Part shown: piece after piece, positions 1 to 13,797 of the stretch
How positions within the stretch are numbered: position 1 is the stretch's first letter
How the letters are laid out: each line of letters opens with the position of its first letter
From: Tomocerus qinae
Taxonomy: Eukaryota > Arthropoda > Collembola > Entomobryomorpha > Tomoceridae
Length of the DNA stretch: 64,000 nucleotides
Direction: 5' to 3'
NCBI GenBank assembly: GCA_020055645.1
Contig: CM034547.1
Coordinates: forward strand, 35,346,909-35,410,908
Program-made: the position numbers and the translations under genes
Notes under the pieces: model-generated
What the model saw: only the letters and a program-made list of their open reading frames with translations
Database searches by the model: none
What the model was told of the DNA's origin: nothing

Positions 1-1354
1 GAATTCTTTGTCGCTAATTTCCAGTGGAAAATTCCGTCTCGTTTATCTTCCTCTTTGAAAGTTAATGAATAGAAAACTGCCTTTGGATTATTTATGGGCT
101 TAAGAGAAAGAGACGTGAGGGCCTTTCACTCGTTTTCATCGAAGAAATGAGAATTGAGGAAAGAGAAAGTCAACGATTCTCAGTTTCAGTTCAGTCTTCC
201 TCAGTCAGCATGGGGAAAGAGAGGAGAAAGCTAAGCTAAGCAAGCCAACCAAGTCAACTCGAACTCGACTCAAGTCTCCTCAACTGAAACTCAAAGCAAG
301 TCAAGTCAAGTGAAACCAAAGACACAATCGAAAGTTATTCGCTTCACTCAAACACGTACAAAAAGTCTTTGTGTAAATTGAAGGATTTATGTATTGGTGG
401 CGAAAAATCTGGAAGCTGGAGCTTCTTATATGATCCACAGAGCCGTCTGCTCTCCCTACATAATCCGAAACAACTCAATGCTTACAGAATATTATCAGGG
501 CTTTGGTTTATGTACAGAGATCACTTTACAGATCAGAGATTCGCTAATATATACCCACTCACAATAAGTAGGTACATACACTAAGAGGTCAGCTTAAAGA
601 TAAATGTCCGGACAATGTTAAAAGTCTGCCCTTTTGTTCAGTATTATATAAAATACAACGTCAGAGTCCAAGGACTCAAGTGAGACAAGTCAATATAGAG
701 CACAAAACAGTTTTTATAATAGTCTCCTTTTCACTTGGTTGAGATCTGTGTTTATTTTCCCTTTTCTCTCACATTTCCACTATTGTCTTATTAAAGGAGT
801 TTATTAATTACTGACAATGGTATTACGTAGACACAAGTTCCCAATGCAATTAAGTGGATAAGTAAAAACTTTGTATTGTTAATAGCACAATGCAATATTA
901 AAGAGGAGACGAGTAGTGAAATATTAGATTTAGGATGTATATCTTTTAGTTGTTAAAGAGTATTTAGAAGTTAAAAGAAGAATCTTGAGAAGAAATGATA
1001 ATTTTCTTTATTAGAACGTTTTCCCCGGCAGGAAGAAGTTGTTGGTGGAAAAGTTCTGTAGTCGACTGATGATTTTATGTGATGTGAGTGAGGTAGTAGT
1101 AGATAGTGGATATTAATGGATTAGTCAGGTTGCTTTTCTTTTTTCACTTTATGAACGAAGTATAGTGGTCTATTAGTTGATAACTAAGACAAAGTAGTAG
1201 AGCGTAGTAAGAGTGTAGGTGTTCTGGCGTGTGTGTAGAATGCAATGCCTAGGAATTTTATCAAGTGCAGCGTAGACCAATGCCTAGGTCTGTGGCAGAC
1301 GTGAGTAGGCAGAGTGGTTGTAATAATCCTGAAGGTTGTTGTAGTACATTGTAG
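1..1354. other. No gene recognised; GACTC/AAGTC-rich 5' flank
   Basis: There is no convincing coding sequence. Bases 240-320 are made of short GACT/AAGTC words (cryptically simple sequence). At 180-209 the pentamer TCAGT, the core of the arthropod initiator element, occurs four times just before an ATG at 210, but that frame closes after nine codons. A promoter here is possible but unsupported. Confidence 0.4.
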
Positions 1355-1474
1355 ATAGAGGTGAACGAGAGAAAATATCCGATCCGGCCTACGGAACCGT
1401 TGAGGAGCAACTGAGGCTGGAAACAGAAGCCCGGGTGGCTGAAGCACAAAACCAGCTTTTCTCCACACTTGAGA
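1355..1474 (+). CDS. Candidate internal exon, coiled-coil-like, unidentified
   Basis: I do not recognise this protein. The stretch is clearly more GC-rich than its surroundings. In one frame (with codon GAT at 1381) it reads as charged helical protein: DPAYGTVEEQLRLETEARVA, followed by an E/Q-rich run, which looks like a coiled coil. An AG at 1353-1354 and a GT at 1475 (GTAGGA) would bound it, leaving the exon in phase 1 at its 3' side. The opposite strand is also open here, so strand and reality are inferred from amino-acid composition. No partner exon is proven. The 10,084 candidate has a compatible phase, but that alone is a one-in-three coincidence. Confidence 0.35.
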
Positions 1475-4400
1475 GTAGGAAGGGAAGGTTTGGCGAGAAG
1501 TTTCAGTTGGGTTTGCGTTGCTCTTGAATGGTTTGGAGTCTGTGAGAGTGAAAACCCCCTTTCACGTTCCGTTGACGTTGCTCTACTTGAGCATTGAGTT
1601 CTCTGTGTGTACGATGACGAGTCAAGTCAAGACTTTTTCTTTTTGCTGTTGCTGTTTTCTCAATGTGTGTGTATCTTTTCTCCAGTCAAAGCCACTGAAG
1701 CCAAGAGTTGAAGTCTGAGCAGAACGGATACTACATTTTCTCCCGTACCTACGTACATACTAGTATTCCTCATCGGATACTCTCACTCCGTCTACACTAA
1801 CCGTTAAAAGAAGTTTTCAGACGAGCATTTTCACAATGTGCATAAGTATGAAGATACGGACAGAGAATCGAACAAAAACTTTCTACTGTATAATAAGTAT
1901 CTAGAAGAGACTATACACAAATCTAATGCAATATACATAGTTTCACATACATTGGATTGGATTAGATAACCCTTTCCCTGTTTTTACGCCATTTCTCTAC
2001 TCCACCATGTATCTTATGTATATTGCATATTCCCACTGCTCGTTCTTCCCTCTAGGATTCCTCCATATCGTCTAAAATGTTTCATTGATCTGCAGGGACT
2101 TCGTCTTGGCCGCTTTCACTCACTCACTCATGTCATACTCTATCCAAAACATTCTATTGACAGTTTCTTTATCACAATCAGTCAATACTCACTATAACAC
2201 GCATAAGTACCTACTACACTTTCCCTAACCATCCACCACTATATCTCCGCCAGTCCATTGATCTATGTAAATATTAACTTTGTTTTCCTTTTTCGGGGGC
2301 GCCTATACCTTTCTATTATGTCAATCGCCGACGTAAAAATAAAATCTTGTTTATTTCAAACTTTTATTTCTTTTAGATTACATCACTTTCAATTTCATCT
2401 ATACACCGCATAGTGTGTCCCAATAACTGGAAGTGGTATAAACAGCTTTCACCAAACTTTTCAATACAAATCAACAAATCTTTACTTCCATTTGTATTCA
2501 TCATCAGTATGGCGTTTCCGTTTTTCCAACTCTAGTTACACCAAGAGCAACGACTTGTAGTATAGAACAATAAGTTATGCATTTTCCTAAAGTATTTCCA
2601 AAAGTGGCACTTGAAATTTTATACGGTTTGTCGAAATCGGTGATGTGTTACACAATTGTACAAGTAAATGGAACGGTATGATCTGAAATCTAATCTCCAC
2701 TCACTCGTTAAGTTAAAAGTCTCAACCTGAATACTTAAAATACTTTTGAAAGAACGAATGGTTGAATGGTTGAAAATTTAAAAATTCTTGACTAAATAGT
2801 ATACTTTGAGAGTTAATAGGAGATGCCATTTATTGATCGTCCAGATAAATGCAAATGATATTTTATGCTGCTCATTCATAATTCATGACTGTGTCTACCA
2901 GTGTAACATTCGGGTTTCCGGGTCACTTCTGGTCATTACATGGGCTACTCTGTTACTTAATAAACGAAGGCACTTAATATAATTATAGGAACACGGAACT
3001 ACTTGGGTCCCTCATTTGAATACTTGACTTTCATTGTGAAGCACTCATTTGTCTATCGATACTTTTGCATTTGCATCGTTTCCTTTTCCATGCTTGAATG
3101 CATTTGTTGAATAGGCGATGTGATGCTAAATAGAATTGTTCTAAATAGTTTAAAGCGCAGCGCAAGTCCGCTTCGAATGAATGAGAAAGTTTCTGCTTTG
3201 TGCTGCGTTTTCTTATTTACCACTTGGTAATAGGTCAGCATTTCTATAATATTCCTCTATCGCTTAGAAATACAATAGCTATGGGTGTAGTTGAGTTAGT
3301 TGGGTAAAGATATTCCTATAATTACGGGCGTTTAAACAATTCTTGTCATAGGCAACTCATTTTGTTTGCTTATACGTGACAGTAAAGTAGAAAGGATATA
3401 CCTTTGGGACAATTCTGACACGAATATTGTGTAGGTACTGTCATATTCTATTACCACTTATGAACTTCAGGCATTGGAAGTTACATCACATTCAGTGAAA
3501 CCTAATACTTTTATTTGTCTTTGTATGAAGTTACACCTTTTAGATTCGTTCACCTTTCTCCCACCCTTTTCCACTTCTTATTTGTCATACTTATTGCAAC
3601 ATTCATTAAAATGACAGAAATTGCGAAAATTATCAGAAAATCTTGACTTGGGGAATCCAGTCGTTAATTCTAGTTACCTCCTGTCACACAGCATGGAGAC
3701 TATCTAAATAATTATCAAATGGGCTCGTTACAAATGCATTGGAGAAAGAAGTTTCTCAGACGGAGATTCAATTAAGACCAATGTGCAATGTTAATGATTC
3801 AAAGAAATATAGTGGCTGGGATTTATGTGATTTCAGTTGCCTGAGGAAATGCTCCTATTCTATTTCTGTCCTCTATGTGTGTGGGCAAATCGGGAGCAAG
3901 AAAATATAGATTAACTAAGTTTTCTCGTGTAATGTTTTGCCTTGTCAGTGAAATTGACTTGACATGCCGACTTGAGTGGACTGGACACGAATAGAGTTGC
4001 TTCTCTAGTTTTGTTTTTTTACTGTCTTTACATGTTAAGCGTGAACCAAATAATACCAAGTGCACAACTTTTGGGCTTCCCTGCCTGTAATTGAACATCA
4101 GCGTTGATATGTGTCACGAGTATCAATACTCCTAATAAATACTACTTAGAATCTAGAAATAAATGTAGTTATAGAACGATAAATATCCCATTATACATAT
4201 ATCATTTACTTCGTCATCGGCAAACTATGATTATATGCGAACCTGATTTTTATGGGCTTGAAACGTTATATATATAGCAGTACCTCTAACAACTGTTTTA
4301 GCTCTAGGGGGCATTATGTACATATAGGCCATACCCACTGTGTTCATGGTATCAATCAAAACTTCACAACTTTACCATTAACTTTAGTCCTACTCACAGT

Positions 4401-7400
4401 ACTTACTAGCATGAATTTCTGGTTAATATTACATCGCTATTAATAGTGCACAAATTAACAAATATGTAATTTGCACAATTTGCAGTAGGTCTGCCATTGC
4501 AATTTAGTAATTACCTTTATGGCTAGTGCATTGTTTAATTGCCTAGAACACCACATTCCTTTCAGCCATGCTTGCTAAATGCAGAAATGGTATAATATGA
4601 AATTTGGAAATTATTATTTGCATAATTTACGTATTTTGAGATTTCCATCTATTTGCAAGTTATTTGCAATTGAAACAAGAAAAAGTAATAATTTAGCAAT
4701 TATTGAAATTGAGAAAGTGATTTGTAATTTAATTACCTTTCCATGTAATTGGCCCATTTAATTATTATGATAAGTTCCATACATGTAAATTGCTCATTTT
4801 AAGATTTCTCAGCCCTTGATAATTTGCAGCATTATATCATTGTTTTCATCAGCATCTCCTCTATATCGTCTAGACAGTGAATGGCTGATTTTTCGGGGAA
4901 AACTTAGAGTAAAGTATAAGAATGCAGCCTAATGAATAAAATATGCTTTTGTAGGAATGTGAAGAGGCCTTGGGTTGTGAATACTGGAACTGACATTGTC
5001 TATCAGAAGAAAAGACAATGGTTCTCCAACAGCTTTGTTTTAGTTTTCTTTTGGCTTACTTTCTTTTCATGTGTCCCAATTTCCCATTTCTGTCTGAGTT
5101 GGTATCTGCCTACCAGGAAAGTACAACACAATCAAGTAAATAGAATTATAGGAAGGAGTTGTGTTATATTATAGCATACGGTACATAGTAGTAGATATCT
5201 GAGTGGGATAACTATATTATTATGCATTGTAAGTTTGTGCACATGGTTTGGTTGTATGTATGTACTTTGATTTTATTTTATGATTGACTGGATTATCAAA
5301 TCAAGAATATGTATAGAATATGGTATTTGTATAGTACACCTGTCCATGCATTTCGCTTTGTTGCTAGTTCTCTTATCCTGCCACGGATGTGAGCAAACAA
5401 TCAATAACAGGAAAAAGGGGACTACCTTTGTTATGCACTGATTTTGAGTAAAGTAGATACAATATAAAATGCCACAACAGAAGCAATGCTCACCATTCTA
5501 CTGTTACTCGTAATCTAAATATAGAAAACTTGCTATACATCTATAGCTGGTGTAGCATGCCATGTTTACAAAGTTCATATACATTATTAGCAGTGCTGTG
5601 ATACATATGTGCTATACATAAATATAAAATGAATAGTGAAATCAACCTGCGGTTTCCATCAGTTTGCTTTTCGCTGAAATACGTGAGTTTTTCCTAAAGG
5701 TAAACTGCACGGATGGGAATGAGGAATGGGTAGTTGGATTTAGAATTTCAGACTACCCTACACTCTGCAGACTTTGATTTGAGATTCCGACTCTGCTACG
5801 TACACTGCGTAAGTACATATCTGTACACTAACCAATACCAACCAATAGACAAAGTGCTATGTATAACACAATGAACATTTTGTGTATGTATATCTTCCAC
5901 TTGGTAATGCCACACAAGGTACGGTACATGCTACTGAATGGATGTAGGTAGCATCAGAGAAAGGATGTTCGTTTTCATGTACAGACGTTATGTGTTATGG
6001 TCCATAACTTATGAGCTTCATTAAAGTTTAAAAGGGTGCGTGGGGGTTATTTGCAATAATGTCTTCAAGACGGAACATAACCAAACGAAAGGATACTTCA
6101 TCTTGATACTCTTCTGATACAAACTTCTCCTCTACTCTTAATACATGACATAACCCTGCTCTCGACTTAAGGAAAGTATGGGATTGTATTTATGTACCTT
6201 TGCTCTTGTACCATCAGTCGACCCAACTATGTGAAAACTTCAAGGATGTTGGTTTTCTATCCAACAAAACCACTATAACTGCTACTATCTAAGTATAAAA
6301 ATCCATTAGGCAGTTTGAGTGCGCAAGAAAACACATAATGCAATGTATTTTATGTATTGATACAAATGGCTTCTACAAGATATGGTTGAAATCTCATAAC
6401 ACGATGACAAATTATGCCTAGATATTCATTGTAGTTGATTGCAGAGATTGTTAGATATACTTAGCCACCCACTCTACATTTCAACAAGAAAATTTTACAT
6501 TCATTGGTGTGTTGAAAATGAAATGATTTTAAAACATTTTACTTTCTACGGATCACATATTAATTGCACTACTATATATCTGTAGAGGTACGAATTTGTA
6601 AAAATTATATAAATTGCCTGTAGCTGCTACAAGCATGGAAATATCTATAATTAACTATTTGAATAATTTATACTGTAGCACAAAAATGTCGAAATAGGGG
6701 TAATAAAGTAAATGAGAACACGGAAAAATCATACAAAAGCAATTTAACTGGAAAAGTGTATATTTATAGTTTGATGACATCTAATCCGATAAGACAGACA
6801 TAACATGCAATAAGCTGTAAAAATCTTTACCAAAAAGCTTCTATGAACTACGTACCTACTTTGAGAATTAGGCATTAATATAATATGAGGATGGACATGT
6901 GAACTTTTATCCCGAGTCGATAATACCTCTCGTATAGTATATATACAGACTATACATTTGTCAAATTACTACCCTATCCTAGGGTAGCAAATGGCTAATG
7001 CTCCTCTGTCTCAACATGTTATATATTATTGTACTTAAGCCTAATACTGATGAATATAGATAGACTAAGACAGAGCAAGAAAGCGAATGTTTCGGGAAGG
7101 GAGACTAATGGACAGTGGAAAGTATTATAGGCCGTGGGACGGCATGTCTTATTATAGCTTGGATTTCGTTGCTTTTACTTATTTATTGCAAGCTGTACGT
7201 CCATGTGCGGTCCATATAACTAGATTCTTCTTGCAAATACGTATAATAATATCCGTTGTACTCAGTTAGTTCACTTCTCTGTGTTATGCACATTTAAGCC
7301 ATAGAAAACCAATGACAATTTCTCACGCAAGTCTTCCACCTTTGGTTGGCACCTATGATTTTGCATATTAGTTATCAACTTTGGTTGTAACCGGCTTGTA

Positions 7401-10083
7401 CGCTAAGTTTTATAGCATATTTTATGTGTTTATCAAGGCAGGAACATTAATGCCAACCAGAGGAAACTGTTTTAAATATTGCGAACATATGTCCTATAAA
7501 CTATATTTTTTAAGTAGGTGAACTACACATATGCGTAGGCCTAGGCACCTATCTGTCCTATTTACATCTTACATCTGCATAATACATACCTTGTAGTCGA
7601 ACTTCTTATCGTAACTGGTGACTCGACTCACTATTTAATTTCTCTGGGCAATATTTAAATTCATTATTGCCACACATGTTGAGCTGTACTTATTACTTTC
7701 TCTCCAAGGGTGTATTAACCTTGTATATGCTCACGCAGCGAAATTTTAACGCTTATGCGTATCTACCTTCCTCAGCAATTTGCTTGACTTCGTTTGGGCA
7801 TGTAACTTAAATTAGCTCGACATGGAGAAATAGTCTACTTGGTATATGGGTATGTAGTACGAACTGTGCGAATCGAGAGTTGATGAAGCAACGTGACGTG
7901 ACCTTTGCAATTGGGAAATAGCAACTTACGTGAATAGGTATGTGTAAAATGAGTAAGCTGGGTTTGTGCTTCTGTCTAATTAACACCAATTGCAAACCAC
8001 CTTGAGGATTTTAAATGGGAAGTGCATGTCATGTTATGTCACTCGCTACAGGTTCTCTTTTCATTTACTTTCTCTATATTTCCGTGCCGAAGTGACATAA
8101 AGATATATAGACTTTTCATTTGTACCTAGCTACATAGCCATTACTTTACCTATATACATCACATTCAAAGATCCCTATCGATAATAGAATAACACACACC
8201 TCAGTGCCTTTGCAAGAACTATTGTAGGTTGTGCTCTTTAGTATGACAATATTTTGAGTAATGAACTACATTGCACCCTCAATTCATGTAAAATATTTTC
8301 AATATGATAGCTTGATATAGCTATTTGCGGATTTTGTAATAACAATGTGAATATTCTCATCGGTGTGGTTTTTCTTAGCAGAATTTAAATTCAATTACTT
8401 TAAGTCACTAAACATTACATTTTGTGATTAGTAGCTCCGGCTAAGCTAGTGCAACGATGTTAAATAAAACGGTGTGCATTTTGGTAAATGCTTTAAGGGC
8501 TATTCTATTCTTTGTGCAGTTCAAGTAACCCAATAACAAGATAGCAAAAGATATCAGCAAATTAATCTCATATTTAACATGTGATGTTGAGTAGGTCATA
8601 TAATATAACAGGTACGCTAAGTACCATTGTAGAGTAGAATAGTTTCTTCATTATTATCTTGAGCTTGCATAAAAGTAGGACATTATTATTAAAGTTTACC
8701 TATCCACGAGTTGAAAGTACGTATTCGCTAATTATACTGTAGCAGGTTTTAAGATGCCGTAACAAATACGTTTGAAAATAAAAGTGTGCTTGAAATTTCA
8801 ATTTGGGCCTGAAAGAATTGCTTGCGGCTTGACATAAAATTGTGTTTTGCAGAGCCCGTAATTCCTTGGCTTGTGTCTGCTGTAAGTCTCCACTCGACAC
8901 GGCCACATATTGCAGTAGTTTCTTTGGTTTCCTTCTACATGCTAAGTATTTACAGAATGGAGAGTATAATATGTAATTCAAGGAATGCTTAACAAGATAC
9001 TCTCGGTAATTTAATAACGATGGTAAATGCATCTTGGTCGCATCTTTCTGAGAAGGCAGTTATTCCTTTTGAGCTTTTACATGCATACTTAAATATGGTT
9101 ACTTTTGCTAATGCCACAGAAAGGGTAGAGCAAGTGTAGGTAATGTTTATATAGTTGTATGTACCTAAGTGAAATGTATTTCAGCATTCTTTTATTCCGC
9201 GTCTGTAGAAGTCTGGAGACTCGAACGTTGGTTTCAGTTTTCACATTGTACACGAATGCGTTGTGACTGCTGAGGCAGGATAATCTAAAAATCCAAGTCG
9301 CCAAGCTAGTCTCTCGCACACTCTGGGTGTACTTATGCCTCTCTCTTGCCCTATATGTGTGCAACTAACGAATTCTCTTATCTCGACACAGTTTCAAATT
9401 ACATTACATTAAGTAGACACATTATGACAACGAGAATGATACTCTTCTGCTCCATGTGCCTACTTACACTTATACAGAGAACTTTCTTCCCTGTATGTGC
9501 ACGCAGAAAATGGAGTGTCATCCGAGTCCTATGTGCCTATAGTCGAGTATTAAATTACTGAAGTGGTCCATATGAGAATACTTAGGAGACAGAGGGAGAG
9601 ATATAAAGTAGCTTCTCCTAGGCCCAACTCTTTTCGCCTCCACTCAAACTCTCGTAATGATAATATTATTTTGTAAAGGTGAAAGTTAGCTTTGGCTTTG
9701 TGTGTAGCGCTTTTACTTTCTCTACTACCTAGCCATCTCATTTATAACTGGAGATGTTGCCTCCAAACCTATTTTCTCTCTCTTTATCTATCCACGACTA
9801 TTTCTCCGGTAATCACATAACATATCATTTCGTATCATATCACAAGTGTAGCCGTATGATATTACATGACGTAGTATTTGCATCCTACTGCACTTCACCA
9901 TATTACAGATGGCAAGCATAGGCAGTCGTATCTCGACTATCATAAACTACCCAGTCAACAGCACGATCCTTTGTTCCTTGTATATGTAGTTCAAAGAGGA
10001 CCCTATAGGGGAGAATATTCTAAATATAGGTCTCTGCGCTGTGCTTTTAGTTATTTTAGTCACTTTCCCTACTTTTCTTATAG
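1475..10083. other. No gene recognised; AT-rich intergenic or intronic DNA
   Basis: Only short open frames without splice support or family resemblance are present. Bases 4440-4830 are dense in ATTTGCAAATT/AATTGCAATT words, a locally self-similar patch without clear tandem order. At 8,822-8,880 both strands look faintly coding: a 36-bp stretch on the plus strand lies between a good acceptor and GTAAGT, and a longer open frame lies on the minus strand. I cannot decide between them. Confidence 0.4.
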
Positions 10084-10152
10084 AGGAGGACGACCACGAC
10101 GAGGACCACGATACCACGATCATCCCAGTTTGGCTAACCAGAGGAGAGGAAA
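10084..10152 (+). CDS. Candidate small exon, acidic, unidentified
   Basis: A pyrimidine-rich acceptor (TTTCCCTACTTTTCTTATAG) directly precedes this segment and GTAAAG follows it. In phase 1 it encodes an Asp/Glu/His-rich run followed by IIPVWLTRGEE, with phase 1 at both ends (69 nt). A second reading in phase 2 gives an Arg/Gly-rich tail (GGRPRRGPRYHDH and so on) ending in TAA at 10,154, which would make it a terminal exon instead. The sequence alone cannot choose. I recognise no family. Confidence 0.3.
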
Positions 10153-13100
10153 GTAAAGCAATGCAAAGCAAAGTGTGTCTGCATGTAATGCAAGGGAGAA
10201 AAGCGAGGAGCAGGGATAATGGCTCAGAGATGCCTAAATGAAAGGGATTTATGTGGGGAGTCTTGGCTAAATGGCTTTTGATCCTCCTGCATTGCATTTT
10301 CACTCGTGTTCCTATCTCCAGACCAAAAGACGATCCTTCCTTTCATTGCCGCCTGCAGTTTCAATCCAATGCAGTCCTAATAATAATACTCCCACACTCA
10401 CTACACTTTTAGACGGGCTTTTATATGTAGTCTTCACAGTAGAGTGTTTTAGTTGCTTGCAAAACAACCGACCATGTACATGACAATGTTCTCTTAGCAT
10501 TTGTCACAAAAGGATTGTACTACGGTTACATTGCAACCGAGGCCAAGACCAGAACTATTTCATCGTCCTATCCACTACTTTATATGTCCTCCCATGCACT
10601 ATAGACTGCTGTGAGTAAACTATAGATAAATGTTTACACACACACAAAAAGCTTTCTTCAGTCATTCTACGCAGTCAAATCTATTCCATTCAACACTGTA
10701 ACTACATTTATCTATGCAGCCTGTACACAGATTACGAAATGTACTCTACGTATACTAAATGCAATTCTACGTCATTCTATCTACTCAAGAGTAACATTTG
10801 TTGTATAGCCCTCCTGGCTTAGCTGATAGCGAACTCTAACCATAATGTCCATATTACAAATATACCGTAGTCGTAGTAGATAGTGTATATGTAGTTTATT
10901 CATTTCTTGTATAGGTACTATGGGTCTTGGACAGAGCTTATTTATTTATCAAGGAATGTAGTTAGTATAAGGGAGATATGTAAAATACATAGAGAGTAAT
11001 GAAATGAATTGATACTGTCAAACCTGAGACAGAGAAAGCTTTGTTCATTTCGTTGTGTCATGTTCGTCTGTCTTATAAAATTGCATATATAGATTTCCAT
11101 TAGTACTAATAGTCACACAATGGGGTATATCAGTTACTTTGCATTTGATTGTATCACTACGATTACATTGCATGATTCCCTTGCATCGGTTACAAATGCA
11201 AATGTACTGTGTAGACTATTGTGCTGGTATTGTAGAGAGATATAACTGTTTGGATATGGTTGGGTGGTTAGCGAATAATATGCAATGGGAGAGGACAAGG
11301 ACAGGCCATGCAAGTTGGATGTAGCAATATCAGTTGGAGTTGGACAAATGAAATTCCGAATGCAATGCTTTGACTAAGTAGGAGAGGACGCATCAAATTG
11401 TGAATGTTGGTGGTTCTCTATAGATAATTGTACTATCTGTTCAGAGTTGAATTGGTTACTTTACCTAGTTTTAGGTTGGAGAAAGTATTGGAGAAGAGAA
11501 CAAACAGTGGGAGAGTGAGCATCATTAACACACAAAAGAACAAGGAAAGCGATGTCCAAACTCACACCCCTTCGTCCCTACCTTTCTCTTTATATCTTCC
11601 AAATGGACTTGTAAACTGTTCAATCTCATAAATTCCTTTCTCTCTCGCAGATACTATTCTCCTCTCTTCCGTTAAATGGATTCCCAACCAAAGACTTGAT
11701 AAAAGTTACTCGTCGTAAGTCCTGTCTAACTGCCTACTCCTGCACCAACACTACAACTACTATCTGCTTTCACTACTTTCTCTCTCACGTCACAAAACGA
11801 ACCAAAAGCTAAGTTTACCAAATGATATCCCCTCTCTACATCTACACACTTTCCTTATATATTATTATCGTGCAGCATAATAGATACCACCTACAGAACA
11901 CAAAAGATTGAGAAAGCTCTCTTTTATCAATAGAACTATGTATGCCACTGCTGTGTCGTTAGAATTCCTTGGGATTACATGCATTCAATGTAACCAGTGT
12001 GTATTGACTACGACGTAGTTCCATATTAAATACAGTATAGTGTGTCAGTAGTCTTAGTAGGAGAAACTCAGAGTTAGTCCACAAAGTTAATATTAGACAA
12101 ATAGAATCCATTTTGGTAACAGCGTCAGTGTATTTTCTCCTACAATTGAAATGAACAGATACAAGAGTACATAGATAGAGGCTGGGAGAGAGCGAGGCAG
12201 ATAGCGGTGTCTGTCCATCTCTGTCTCCCTCTCTTTGCATTGTGTGCCAAAGCCAATAAAATTGAGAAATTGGGTTAGTGGATAAGGATAACGTTGTATT
12301 GCATCCTAGTGAATGGGGCGTATGTTCTTCGGCTCATATCAATTCTTCTTCTCTTCGGCTTCGCTGGGCTTTGCCGTACATTACATTGCATTACTGAACT
12401 GTATTACATTTCATGCTCATTGCACGGACTGCAACATCTTTCTTTTTTGTGACCCATTTCAAGATGGGCTCCCTTACTAGTCTAACTATATTCACAACAT
12501 TTAATTGCCAACGATACAGTTATCTCTCGCAATTCACATCACAATTTCAATATAATGAATTTTAACTAGCAACTGTCTCACATGCCAGGAAACATCATTA
12601 TGCCACTCCTCCTAATAGCTAGCAATATTAAATCGGATTGTGCCAATTTCAATTTCAACTTGAGTGTAATAAGTACCTTTATGGTAAGTAAGCATCATAT
12701 GCATTAGCAATTATCAACTCTAGTGATTATTGATAATTTTAAACGCTACTAACTAAAGGTACATTGCAATTAGAGTTCTATATTAGTAAATCTTTTATTT
12801 CAAAATTTTGTAAACGTATTGTTGTTTGAGGATATCTACTGAAAGTTAATTAGCAAATACGTAGCGTAGTTAAAGTTTGCTTTACTCAAAGGGAAGGAGG
12901 TTTTGTAAATAAATAGGTATACATGAATTAATAAGTATACAGTAACGACGTGGATGAGTTAGGTATTGCGGTGAGTGTAAAGTATGATAGCCTTCTCCAC
13001 TTCCTGAACAATAGATCTCAACTCTTCATAGCATGGACCCACGAGTATTTACAGTTGAGTATTGTGGCGATGGTGAACAACGGATTATGTTTGCATTGTA

Positions 13101-13737
13101 TCATTGTACAAATTAGAATACAATGAGATGGTGCGTATACTCTGTTCATTTTATTTCACTTTTTTATTATTATTACCTTGTAGCTCTTTGGCACGTGCAT
13201 TAATTATAAGTGTGCAGTATTTTATTTTACTACACTTGTTTCAACAAATGCCTCAGGGAATACATAGCATACTAGGAGAAAGTATACATCGGCAGTAACT
13301 AGGATTTGAGCTCTTACGTGATTCATTCTATAGGGGCATTCCATAGTACTTGAACTAAATAAAGGCTGTCTGTATAAACTTCATCTTACTTTATTTATAG
13401 CATAATTCTGGTTTTATGTTCTCAAGGACTACTACCCTTGCGTAAAATAACGATTGAGAGTAAAAGGAATGTTCAATACATAAGTAGGGATGATTTTGTT
13501 GAGCGGTCAATGAATGATTTCCACGTAGCAAAGTGCTAATGGTTCAGAAACTGCGTAAGCTTACCAACGAGAATGAGTATAGGAGGGTTGTAATGATTCT
13601 ACAGTATAGCAAAAAGATTCACATTTTGAGAACCTCTTTTTGTAATGACATTGGAGAGGAGAGTGCTATTTTTATACTAAATGTGATTTGACGGGATTCA
13701 AAGAGAAACGGTTTAATATACTCTTCTGTTGCTCCAG
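10153..13737. other. No gene recognised
   Basis: AT-rich, with pyrimidine-rich patches such as 11,570-11,660. I see no supported exon, RNA gene or transposon. Confidence 0.4.
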
Positions 13738-13797
13738 ACAGCTAGAGGATTTCCACCTCCAGCGAAACTGACGGCCAATTTTACGGTGTTTAAGCAG
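13738..13797 (+). CDS. Candidate 60-bp microexon, unidentified
   Basis: An exact 60-bp open segment in phase 0/0 lies between a strong acceptor (ACTCTTCTGTTGCTCCAG) and a strong donor (CAG followed by GTAATT). It would encode 20 residues including GFPPPAKLTANF. The phases do not chain with the candidate exons on either side (phase 1 at 10,152 and at 16,620). It therefore belongs to another gene, needs an unseen exon, or is chance. Confidence 0.3.

Noticed and set aside
210-239. Start codon after the TCAGT cluster
   Set aside because: The frame closes after nine codons and no donor lies inside it.
4932-5174. 80-codon ORF after a TTTTGTAG acceptor
   Set aside because: First part is polar, the rest a hydrophobic low-information run; no donor at the change and no homology.
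8700-9032. 110-codon minus-strand ORF
   Set aside because: One polar stretch looks coding, but a plus-strand microexon reading with better splice sites overlaps it, and neither has family resemblance.
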